Assembly: GCF_029931775.1 (NCBI RefSeq)
Contig: NC_079320.1
Coordinates: forward strand, 46,362,021 to 46,426,020
DNA from: Euleptes europaea
Lineage: Eukaryota; Chordata; Lepidosauria; Squamata; Sphaerodactylidae
Length of the DNA: 64,000 bases
Direction of reading: 5' to 3'
The notes below the pieces were generated by a model, which saw only the letters and a list, made by a program, of their open reading frames with translations, did no database searches and was not told the origin of the DNA. Numbering within the stretch: the stretch's first letter is position 1; every line of letters begins with the position of its first letter. A program made the translations under genes and the position numbers. This document shows positions 45,470-54,911 of this stretch, piece by piece.

Positions 45470-47498
45470 CCCCTTCTGGATGCACACCTTAACGTGGTGA
45501 GGGGGTTTGTGAGTGTCAGGGAAGCTGAGAGCAATACCGTAAGGGGTCTAGACTCTATCAAGAGACTAAACTCCTAGCAGAGTCACTCAAGACGGAATGG
45601 TCACAGCTGAGACACCAGACGAAGATGCATCCACCCCCTTAAGGGATCAATGGCCACATCCGCAGAAGAGAACAGGCAGTTCCAATGGGGATGGGGGTAG
45701 AGGAATCCCTGAAGGTTAGCTACTGGGCAGCAGCAGTAGTGGAAGGTGACACTGGCGGAAGATCTTTCGTAGACAACGGCAGTGCCACTAAGGCTAACTC
45801 TGGTTAGTACTGCGCAGAAGAAGGCACTGGTAAACCACTTCTGACCAACCTTTACCTTGAAAACCCTATGATGAGACAAACCAAAATGAAAAAAGATATA
45901 GTGCTGGAAGATGGGACCCCCAGGTCGGATGGCACTCAATCTGCTACTGGGGTAGAGCAGAGGACAAGTACGAGTAGCGCTGTTCTTAATGATGCGATTG
46001 GACTAAAGCCGAAAGGACGTTCAGTGGTTGACATGAATAGATGCAAAAGGAAAGTCCGAAGCTGTTCGACGCATAAAATAGGAACATGGAATGTGAGAAG
46101 CATGAATCAGGGTAAGCTTGAAATTGTTAAACAAGAAATGGAACGTATGGACATTTCAGTCCTGGAAATAAGTGAATTAAAGTGGACTGGATTAGGACAT
46201 TTTCAATCAGAAAATTACAAAGTGTTTTATTCAGGGAATGACAAAAAGAGAAGAAATGGAGTTGCTTTAATAGTGAGGCAAGATGTAGCAAAGGCAGTCA
46301 GGAGCTATAATGCAAAGTCTGACCGAATAATATCAATCAGACTTCAGGGAAAGCCTATCAACATAAGCATCCTTCAAGTTTATGCCACAACTACAGATGC
46401 TGATGAGGAAGAAATTGAAAGTTTTTATGCCAGTGTTCAGGAAGAAATTGTTCACACACCTAAACAAGATATGCTGATAATCATAGGTGATTGGAACGCA
46501 AAAGTAGGAAACAAAGCAGAATCAAATGTTGTTGGCAGATTTGGGCTAGGAGCACGGAATGAAGCAGGAGAACGCCTCGTAGAATTCTGTGAAGACAACT
46601 ATCTGTTCATTGCAAACACATGTTTCAGGCAACCAAATAGACGATTGTATACATGGACATCACCAGACGGCCAGTATAGAAATCAAATAGATTATATAAT
46701 TGGAAGCAGAAGATGGAGAAGCTCTATTCACTCGGCCAAAACAAGACCAGGAGCCGACTGCGGTACAGATCATGAATTGCTAATATCGAAAATAAAGATA
46801 AAGCTTAAGAAAAACACCTAAACATTCATAGCACCAAAATACAATCTAAGCAATATTCCAGAAGAGTTTAAAGACCATGTAAGGAACAGATTTGCATTAC
46901 TAAGTTCAAGTGAATGTAAACCTGAAGAACTATGGGTGGAAACTAGAGATATTATCAAGGAAGAATGTGCAAAGAGTATTCCTGTAGCCAAAAGAAAAGA
47001 AAAACCTCGATGGATGTCTGAGGAAACTCTTAAAATTGCCAGAGATAGACGAGAAGCAAAAGTAGAAGGTGACAGAAATAGAATCAAAAGTCTAAGTGCA
47101 ACGTTCCAGCGACTAGCACGTAGAGACACAGAGACCTATTATAATAACCAGTGTAAAGAAATAGAAGAGAACAACAAAAAATGAAGAACAAGAGATCTGT
47201 TCCACAAGATCCAAGAAATCAAACGGAAATTTAAAGCACGGTTAGGCATGCTGAAAGATCAGCATGGAAATGCATTAACTGAACAGGACAAAATAAAGAA
47301 AAGGTGGGAACAATACACTGAAGAACTATACAGAAGAGATGAAAGGATAAAAGATTCTTTCCAAGAAGAATTTTTTTGAAGAACAACCTACAGTTTTAGA
47401 AAGTGAAGTGAAAGCTGCATTGAGAGCAATCGGGAGAAACAAATCACCAGGAGCAGATGGGATATCAATAGAGCTATTCCAAGCCACAGAAATGGAGT
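45470..47498 (+). mobile_element. BovB (RTE) LINE, 5' half with endonuclease
   Basis: The 5' leader TGGATGCACACCTTAACGTG is that of squamate BovB. The open frame 45,868-46,821 encodes the apurinic-type endonuclease: KIGTWNVRSMNQGKLEIVKQ, SELKWTGLG, IIIGDWNAKVGNKAE, YTWTSPDGQYRNQIDYIIG and ADCGTDHELLISK, so the catalytic set is kept. The frame then meets an in-frame TAA (46,819) and a TGA (47,182) and shifts near a T run at about 47,370. The start of the reverse transcriptase follows (RNKSPGADGISIELFQATE). It stops abruptly at the 5' end of an L1. Keeping a 5' half and losing the 3' half is unusual for a LINE. Confidence 0.93.
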
Positions 47499-48151
47499 CC
47501 ATGACTTCCGGGTCGGGCGACCCCCCCGTCACAAGCGCGGAGCCGCGCTCCTGCCGTTTGCTGCCGACGGGCGCAAAAGCAGCCCCGGGAAGAGCCGGCA
47601 AGCGGCACCCCTCGGGGCAAGAGGGGATGCAGCCCTGGGTGCCGGTGGTGGTTTTGCCATGGGAGCGATAACCGCCGAGAAATTGGCGGCGGTCGCTCTG
47701 GCAGATTCCACCGAAGAGCCGGCGCCATCTTAAAGAAGACGGCAGGAGAGAGCGAGGTGGGACCTGATTTTGTTTTTACTTGAAATATAAATAAAGTTTT
47801 TTTGTGGACTTTAAAATCACTAATTTGGGGTGTGTGGCAATTTTTCTTTTGTGAAGGACAACTTTGAACCATCTATAATTCAGTTACGCTCTGGTTTTGT
47901 GATTTTTGGCTTTTTGCCAGTTGAGTGACGCACTCAAAAAGTTTTCTTTTTAAAGCCAAGAGCACTGAAACTAGAGAAAGGAAAAAGAGGACAATTAAGT
48001 GACATGGCATAGAATTTTCTCCTACTGGTCATAGTGATTGTTCTCTCCATATGTTCTACCTGAATGAAATGATATAAAAGAAATTTTTTGCCCCCCCCCC
48101 CTATTCTCCCTTGGATTATAACTCTGTAACTTCAGTCTTTTTGGCTCACCA

Positions 48152-49252
48152 ATGGGTGAGAAAGAGAAATATACCAAGGACATTTTAAAGGATACAAAGT
48201 TGGTAGTACAGCCTCCTATTAGACGGTCCTCTGTGACCCAAATAACTCAAACAACCAAACAGATAACTTCTCCAATAGCAACAACATCTATTGCTGCTAA
48301 GATGCCTTTAAAAACCAAACCAGAAACTAAACCTGAAGTGACTTTGACTTCTGTTTTTGAACTTTTAACTAAGACTCACCAGGATGTTACAGAAATGAAA
48401 CAGGAGCTATCTCAGAATACAGCTACTATAGCTCAGAATTCAGCTGCAATAGCCTCCTTGCAGGATACCATTTCATCTTTGGCTGTCAGGCAAGACAGGG
48501 TAGAAACCAAGCTTAAAAAAAATTCACAGGAAACTAAAGAAACTAAGAAGAAGGTGGATACCCTGGAGATGTCAATAACATCTGTAGCTGACAGACAAGA
48601 GACCCAAAATGATCAGATGGCAATGATGGAGCTCAAGATAAAAGAATCTTCCCTACGTATTCGTGGATTGCGAGAGAAAATTGAGGATCGGGACCTGCGG
48701 AGATATCTGATGGTTCTCTTGGCAGATTTTTTGCAAGAATCTGAAGAGGTGATTGCAGGGATGATTGTGACAGCCTACAGAATAAACTCAGCATATGCAA
48801 CCAGGAATAAAGTACCGAGGGACTGCCTTGTTCAACTGTTTTCTAGAAGCCACAGAGACTTAATACTTAATACTCACTACAAAACACCATTGAAAGTTGG
48901 AGATGAGTCACTGAGGCTGATGAAAGAAATACCTGCAAGATTGCTGAGGAAGAGGAAGGATTTTATGGAGATTGCCCAGCGTTTAAGACTCAGTGGAATC
49001 CAATACAGATGGGAATATCCGCAGGGGGTCTCTTTTATTTTTAAGGCGAAAAGGTTCAAGTTCACGGAAGTGGATAAGGCAGACCAGTTTTTAAGAAGAT
49101 ATGATGCAGAACTGGTTAAACCTCTCAAGTCAGCTAAACAAGTTCCAACTAGAGAATCTACAGAAGAAGAAAAGGCATCTGAAGCTTCTGGTGGTGGAGA
49201 TTTGCCAGTAGTTTCATCAGAGGACTCTCCAAATGATGAACCTGAAGACTGA
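48152..49252 (+). CDS. L1 ORF1 protein (RNA-binding, coiled coil)
   Basis: The open frame of 366 codons encodes the L1 ORF1 protein, a trimeric nucleic-acid chaperone that packages LINE RNA. A basic, Thr-rich N-terminus is followed by a heptad-type coiled coil at about residues 75-170 (VFELLTKTHQDVTEMKQEL, then KKKVDTLEMSITSVADRQE). The RRM-like part (about 178-275) contains LRIRGLREKIEDRDLRRYLM and CLVQLFSRSHRDLIL. The C-terminal domain has RKRKDFMEIAQRLRLSGIQY and FSFIFKAKRF-like sequence (GVSFIFKAKRFKFTEVDKA). The tail is acidic. No break is seen. It belongs to the transposon, not to a host gene. Confidence 0.92.
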   Translation: MGEKEKYTKDILKDTKLVVQPPIRRSSVTQITQTTKQITSPIATTSIAAKMPLKTKPETKPEVTLTSVFELLTKTHQDVTEMKQELSQNTATIAQNSAAIASLQDTISSLAVRQDRVETKLKKNSQETKETKKKVDTLEMSITSVADRQETQNDQMAMMELKIKESSLRIRGLREKIEDRDLRRYLMVLLADFLQESEEVIAGMIVTAYRINSAYATRNKVPRDCLVQLFSRSHRDLILNTHYKTPLKVGDESLRLMKEIPARLLRKRKDFMEIAQRLRLSGIQYRWEYPQGVSFIFKAKRFKFTEVDKADQFLRRYDAELVKPLKSAKQVPTRESTEEEKASEASGGGDLPVVSSEDSPNDEPED

Positions 49253-49345
49253 AGATTGAATATATGGGGGGTAGAGGGGGGTTGCAGTAATAGGTCAAGT
49301 ATGTATTTACTGTGGAATTATATGGAATTTAATTGAAAATTTGAT

Positions 49346-52300
49346 ATGTTACAGGTTATATCTTGGAATGTTAATGGAATGAACTCTCCCAACAAAAGGA
49401 GGAAAATATTTCATTATTTACAAAAATCTAATGCTAATATTATTTGCTTACAGGAAACGCATATACTCCCAAAGGATGTTTTCAGGCTGGAACATGCTAG
49501 GTTGGGTACTTTATTTACGACTTGTAATAGTAGTAAAAAAACTAATGGAATAGCTATGTATATACCTGTTTTATTACAACCAAAAGTTATTTTCAAGATA
49601 CAGAGGGAAGAGTTTTGTTGTTGGAGGTAACAATTGGTTTCCAAAAGGTATTGCTTGTGGGAATATATGCACCTAATACAAATCAAAAGGTATTTTATGA
49701 GAACTTAGCATTATTATTAGCTGAATATGCTACTGAAAAAATGATATGGATGGGGGACTTTAATGGAGTCAAGGTACCTAAGGTAGATAGATCTGGGAAA
49801 AAGAAAAAAGCAAGTAATGAAGGAAAGTTACCAGGGATTTTTGATGTTCTTACAGATCAGTGGGATATGTTTGATGTCTGGAGGTTGACACATGGTAATA
49901 TGAAGCAATATACTTTTTTTTCACAGAGACATCTCACGTGTTCCAGGATAGATATGATATGGATGTCAGAGGGTCTGGTACAGAATTTAGAAAACTGTGA
50001 GATTTTACCTAGGGTGTTGTCAGACCACAACGCGGTATCACTTAAAATTGAAATGGGAAATAGAGGTTATAAACCCTGGAGAATTAATGACTTTCTTTTA
50101 AATAATAAAAAAATTGTAGACAAATTGAAAACTGAAATATTAAATTATTTTAGAGAAAATATGGATAAAGGTACCAGTGAAGACATAGTTTGGGACGCTG
50201 GCAAAGCAGTAATTAGGGGATTTTTAATTCAACAAAACACAAGATATTATAGGGACAAGGAGAATAAGAAAAAATGCATATTAGATGAAATAAAGCAGGC
50301 GGAGAGATATTTAAGTAGATTGCAAGATAAAGGGGCTAAACAAGAACAACAAAATAAGATTAGAAATTGCCAACATCAATATGAATTTTTACTTGCTGAA
50401 GAAATTGAACAAAAAGTTATGTATACTAAACAAAGATTTTTTGAACATGCTAATAAACCAGGTAAAATGTTAGCTTGGCAAATTAAACAGAAAGATAAAA
50501 AATCACCAATAACTCAAATAAGAAGGGAGGGCAAGATAACAAGAACTAAAGAGGAGATAGTAGATACATTTGTGAAATTTTATACAGATTTATATACAAA
50601 AAAGTTAGTTTCAGAGGTAGAAATGGAAGTTTATCTTGCTAAATGGGATTGGCGAAAAATAACACAAGAAAATAAAGAATTTTTAGATTCTCCAATAACC
50701 AAGGATGAATTGGAGCAGGCTATAAAAAAAAGTAAATTGAATAAATCTCCTGGACCAGATGGTTTTACAGCATATTATTATAAAACATTTAGAGAGCAAT
50801 TAATCCCCTATCTTTTGGAAGTTATGAATTTAGCGATGACAAAAGGTATTATCCCTCAGACCTGGAAGCAGGCAAATATAGCCTTAATACCAAAGGTGAA
50901 TTCTGACATATTGGAAGTTAAAAACTACAGACCGATTTCATTGTTAAATATAGATTACAAATTATTTGTAGCAATTTTAGCTACTAGACTAAAAGGAGTA
51001 TTGAATCAATTAATACATGATGATCAAGCTGGATTTTTACCAGGAAGACTGATTAGCCAAAATGTTAGGGTGGTAATCGATCTTTTAGAATATGCGGAAC
51101 AAGACACAACACCAATAGCTTTTATATTTTTGGATGCCGAAAAAGCCTTTGATAATGTTAATTGGCAGTTTATGATTAAGGTATTAGAATATATGGATTT
51201 TGGTGATAGTTTTAAAACTGCCATAAAAAGTATATATACACATCAAACAGCTAATTTGATTGTGAACGGGTCTTTATCACCAAAGATTGAAATTCAAAGG
51301 GGAACGAGACAGGGTTGTCCTCTTTCCCCTTTACTTTTTATTTTAGTATTAGAGGTTTTATTGAATAATCTTAGAAAATCTAATGATGTAGTATGTTTTT
51401 TGATTGACCCAATTGAACAGTTTGACAGATGGAATAAAATATTGGAGGTTTATGGAAAGATTTCAGGTTTTAAAATTAATAAGGCAAAAACAAAAATTTT
51501 GGTTAAAATATGACTCTTTCACAGCAACAAAAATTGATCAAAAAGTCGGGACTCAATATTGAACATAAAGTTAAATATTTAGGTATATGGTTATCGAATA
51601 ATAATCTTAACTTATTCCAGGACAATTATGTGAAACAATGGCAACAAATAAAAAAAAGATCTGATAAGTTGGGAAAAGGTTCCTTTATCACTTTGGGGAA
51701 GAATATCAGTAATTAAAATGATGTTACTGCCTAAGATGCTTTTTCTGTTTCAAAATTTACCAATAGTGACAGGGGTACAGACATTTGAGGAATGGAAAAA
51801 AGATATTCTGAGATTCCTTTGGGGTAAAGAGAGACATAGGATTGCATATAATAATTTAATAGAATTAAGGGAGACGGGAGGATTGGGATTACCGGATTTA
51901 AAAATGTATTACCAAGCGGCATGTTTCACCTGGATTAAAGATTGGATTCTCTTGGAGAATCCAAAGTTATTAGAACTAGAAGGATATAAACTACGATTCG
52001 GGTGGCATGCTTATTTATGGTATGAGAAACAGAAAGTGAATAAGGAATTTAATTCTAATATTATCAGGAAAAACTTATTACAAGTATGGAATAAATATAA
52101 AGATGCTTTAGAAAGTAAAACTCCCGGTTGGATAAATCCTATAGAAGCTTTTATGCGAAGAGGTGCACATCTAAATTTGGACTGTGATATTTATAGAGAA
52201 CTGATAGATTATAGAGATGGGATATGGATATTGAAAACGCGTGAAGAACTTCAACTAAAAGACTGGTTTATGTATTATAAACTAAATGATGTTTTTATTA

Positions 52301-53046
52301 AAGATAACAGATTGGGATTTAATCATACTAAGTCTAACTTTGAGATAGTATTATTGAAAGGTAATAAAGGATTGATTGGTAGGATTTATAAAGTACTTAT
52401 AGAATTGAACTTAGAACAAGAAAGGATTAAACCAGTCATGTTGAAATGGATGAGAGATTTAGGATATAATATTGATTTGGAAATTTGGGAAAAGCTTTGG
52501 AAAAATGAATTTAGGTTTACTATTTCGAATGAAATAAGAGAAAATTTATATAAAATGTTTTATAGATGGTATATTACCCCGGTTTTATTAAGTAAAATGA
52601 AAAAAGATGACAAAGCGTTATGTTGGAAATGTGGTACTGATATAGGAACATTTATGCATAGTTGGTGGTTTTGTAAAAAAATTAGGAGATTTTGGCAATC
52701 AGTTATGAATGAAACTAATAATCTTATTAAAGTAAAAATCAAGCGAGATCCCGCTTTTTGTTTATTGGGCATTCCAAATAGAGAATTGGATAAAGGTGAC
52801 AGAGTCATATGTCAATATAGTTTTGCAGCAGCTAGAATTATAATTGCAAAAAAGTGGAAGCAAACGATTAAACCTTCAATTAGAGAATGGAGAGAAAAAC
52901 TATGGTTGTATATGCGGATGGCCAAAATTACAGCATCTTTACATGGTAAAGATATGGAGGAATTCAAAATTATGTGGTCAAAGGCCGCTGCATACTGGGA
53001 CAAATCGGCAAAAACGGATTTTAAAAATATAGTTAACGAATTATAG
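49346..53046 (+). pseudogene. L1 ORF2 (endonuclease and reverse transcriptase), broken
   Basis: The frame starts MLQVISWNVNGMNSPNKRRK with the endonuclease motif LQETH. It shifts near 49,610 and continues with VGIYAPNTNQ, MIWMGDFNGV and RVLSDHNAVS. The reverse transcriptase shows NKSPGPDGFTAYYYKTF, NYRPISLLNIDYKLFVAIL, DDQAGFLPGRLISQNVRVV, FIFLDAEKAFDNVNWQF and RGTRQGCPLSPLLFILVLEV. The FADD block expected after LLNNLRKSND is absent, and VVCFLIDPIEQFDRWNKIL follows directly. Further shifts lie near 51,508 and 51,675. The rest (MMLLPKMLFLFQNLPIV to the stop at 53,046) is open and has the cysteine motif CWKCGTDIGTFMHSWWFC at about 52,620-52,675. Confidence 0.92.
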
Positions 53047-53210
53047 TATAATGTGATTTTAATTAATGTATAATAATGTGATTTTTTCTATTAGTCACTA
53101 CACCCCATCGGAAGTCCATTGGTGATGGGCACTGTGGTGGGTGGTGGATTCTTGAAGTAGGGCGTAATATATATTCTTATATGTATAACAAATTATGTAT
53201 AACAATACAT

Positions 53211-53849
53211 AGAAATGCACAGACGCAAATGAGAGAGTTAATTAAAAGGCAGCTCTAGATGCAGCTAGGTATGAAAGGTATTTAATATTCAAAGGCAAAA
53301 GCACCCTTTGTTAATTGCAGAGGCATGCATAATCTCTCCTTATCTGATGCAAGCACATCACCGTTTATGCAAACAGCATGCAGTGTCTTTGTATCAATCA
53401 TTATGCAAAATATTACTGACTTTCTGTAAGCTGAGCTGTGTGGAGTTTGATCTGCAGTGGGTGAGTCAAAGGCTTGCCCACAGCTTTAGTGTTACAAGTG
53501 AACTGTGATTTTTCTGTTACGCATATCAGGACGTCGGGGGGGGGGGGAGGTTCCTGCTTCTTGGGAGAATTGGGCAGCCCGACCAAAGGGACAAACCAGG
53601 TTACTGCCCAGGGTGCCAAAATTTCCTAAGGCTCCTGCTCAGCTATTTGAATGTTTTGAAGAGAGATTTCTCTATTTTTTCCAGCACTTGCTTATAGGTG
53701 CAACGAAGGGGTGTGATCTACATGTTGTGATGGTGTCCAGGAATGTAGGGACAGTATTTAACCTAGAATAATGAATGTAGAGTGCAACAGTAGGATAGTC
53801 AAAGTATTAAAATTAAACAATAAGGAAATAGTAGCATGGTCAGCTTTCA
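53211..53849. other. Spacer in the repeat cluster
   Basis: No gene is recognised. A G run with GGGGGGGGAGG lies near 53,537. Confidence 0.4.
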
Positions 53850-54026
53850 GCCAGTGTAGTGTAATGGTTAGAGCGTTGGGCTAAGAGTAGAGATACCTGG
53901 GTTCAAATTCCAGCTCAACCATGGATGGAGCTCATTGGGTAAAACTGGGCCACTCATTGAGGAGGGATGAACCATGCATGCTGCCTGAAGCTCCTCAGAG
54001 GAAAGGTGGATAAAATTGTGATAGGG
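53850..54026 (+). mobile_element. tRNA-derived SINE
   Basis: CCAGTGTAGTGTAATGGTTA (A box) and CTGGGTTCAAATTCCAGCTC (B box) are spaced as in a tRNA-type promoter. The body ACTGGGCCACTCATTGAGG and tail GGAAAGGTGGATAAAATTG are typical. It is not a functional tRNA gene: no acceptor stem pairs and the body continues as a SINE. Confidence 0.85.
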
Positions 54027-54155
54027 AACCTCAGCAGGATATAATTGAGTTCACCTTCCAAAGCAGCCCTTTTCTCCAAGGGAACTGATCACTTTAGTGT
54101 GATCAGCTGTAATTCTGAGAGATCTCCAGCCACCACTTGGAGGCTGGCAACCCTA
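54027..54155 (-). mobile_element. hAT-like MITE, related family, inverted
   Basis: On the minus strand it starts TTAGGGTTGCCAGCCTCCAA, then GTGGTGGCTGGAGATCTCTC and GATCAGTTCCCTTGGAGAAA. It is related to, but different from, the 200-bp MITE with copies at 7.5, 15.0, 61.1 and 62.6 kb. The left end is not sharp. Confidence 0.6.
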
Positions 54156-54287
54156 ATGGAGAGCAAGGGCTCCTCCTGCTTCTCTTAACACAGGCACTGA
54201 GAGAAGCAGCGGCATAATGAGGTCACTCAGTGGTGGAGAAGATTTCTTTTTAGGATAGGCAGGTTCAGAGAGTCCCCCTTGGAAAAG

Positions 54288-54459
54288 AATAATAATAAAA
54301 ATAAGAGTTGGTTTTTATATGCCGACTTTCTCTACCACTTAAGGGAAAATCAAACTGGCTTACAATCACCTTCCCGCCCCCTCCCCACAACAGACACCCT
54401 GTGAGTTAGGTGGGGCTGAGAGTGTGTGACTAGCCCAAGGTCACCCAGCTGGCTTCATG
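54288..54459 (-). mobile_element. tRNA-derived SINE, 3' half only, inverted
   Basis: On the minus strand it begins CATGAAGCCAGCTGGGTGAC and runs through CACCTAACTCACAGGGTGTC and AAGTGGTAGAGAAAGTCGGC to the AAAAACCAACTCTTA end and an A/T-rich tail. It supplies exactly the half that is missing from the copy at 45,321-45,469. Confidence 0.85.
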
Positions 54460-54834
54460 TGTGTGTGTGTGTGTGTGTTAAGTGCCGTCAAGTCGCTTCC
54501 GACTCATGGCGACCCTATGAATGAAAGTCCTCCAAAATGTCCTATCTTTGACAGCCTTGCTCAGATCTTGCAAATTGAAGACTGTGACTTCCTTTATTGA
54601 GTCAATCCATCTCTTGTTGGGTCTTCCTCTTTTCCTGCTGCCCTCAACTTTTTCTAGCATGACTTTCTTTTCCAGTGACTCTTGTCGTCTCATGATGTGA
54701 CCAAAATACGATAGCCTCAGTTTAGACATTTTAGCTTCTAGGGTCAGTTCAGGCTTGATTTGATCTATAACCCACTGATTTGTTTTTTTTTTTGGGGCAG
54801 TCCACGGAATCCGTAACACTCTCCTCCAACACCA
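54460..54834 (-). mobile_element. BovB LINE 3' end, inverted
   Basis: A (GT)n run (54,459-54,478), then TAAGTGCCGTCAAGTCGCTT, is the complement of the BovB terminus. The minus-strand frame reads MLRIPWTAPKKKTNQWVIDQ, LRLSYFGHIMRRQESLEKKV, SRKRGRPNKRWIDSIKEVTV and FWRTFIHRVAMSRKRLDGT. It abuts a plus-strand BovB piece at 54,835. Confidence 0.93.
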
Positions 54835-54894
54835 TAGTATTTCCTATTACTATGTATGGGTGTGAAAGCTGGACAGTGAAGAAAGCTGATAGTG
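54835..54894 (+). mobile_element. Short BovB piece in opposite orientation
   Basis: TTCCTATTACTATGTATGGG and GTGAAAGCTGGACAGTGAAG encode FPITMYGCESWTVKKAD, the part of BovB that should precede the inverted piece, but it is on the plus strand. Head-to-head joining of this kind arises by twin priming or by rearrangement. Confidence 0.85.
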
Positions 54895-54911
54895 CTAATA
54901 TCAGCAAGTCT

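Larger units (their letters stand above)
47499..53210 (+). mobile_element. Near full-length L1 LINE, inactive
   Basis: The GC-rich 5' UTR (GGCGCCATCTTAAAGAAGAC near 47,723) is followed by ORF1 (48,152-49,252), ORF2 (49,346-53,046) and a short 3' UTR with GGTGATGGGCACTGTGGTGG. The C-terminal end and 3' UTR resemble the truncated L1 at 22,009-22,663. ORF2 has three frame changes and one in-frame loss in the reverse transcriptase, so the copy is dead although ORF1 is open. No clear poly(A) tail or target duplication is seen, and the 3' boundary is approximate. Confidence 0.93.

Noticed and set aside
47480-53215. AGAAATG on both sides of the long L1 as a target duplication
   Set aside because: Only 7 bases, flanking bases differ, no poly(A) precedes the right copy, and BovB does not resume after it.
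53850-53925. Possible tRNA gene
   Set aside because: A and B boxes are present, but the sequence does not form a tRNA acceptor stem and continues into a SINE body.
54479-54894. Simple twin-priming (5' inversion) as the only explanation of the head-to-head BovB
   Set aside because: It explains the inverted piece but not the missing right-hand target duplication, nor the fact that the matching SINE half and BovB 5' end lie at 45.3-47.5 kb. It is kept only as an alternative.
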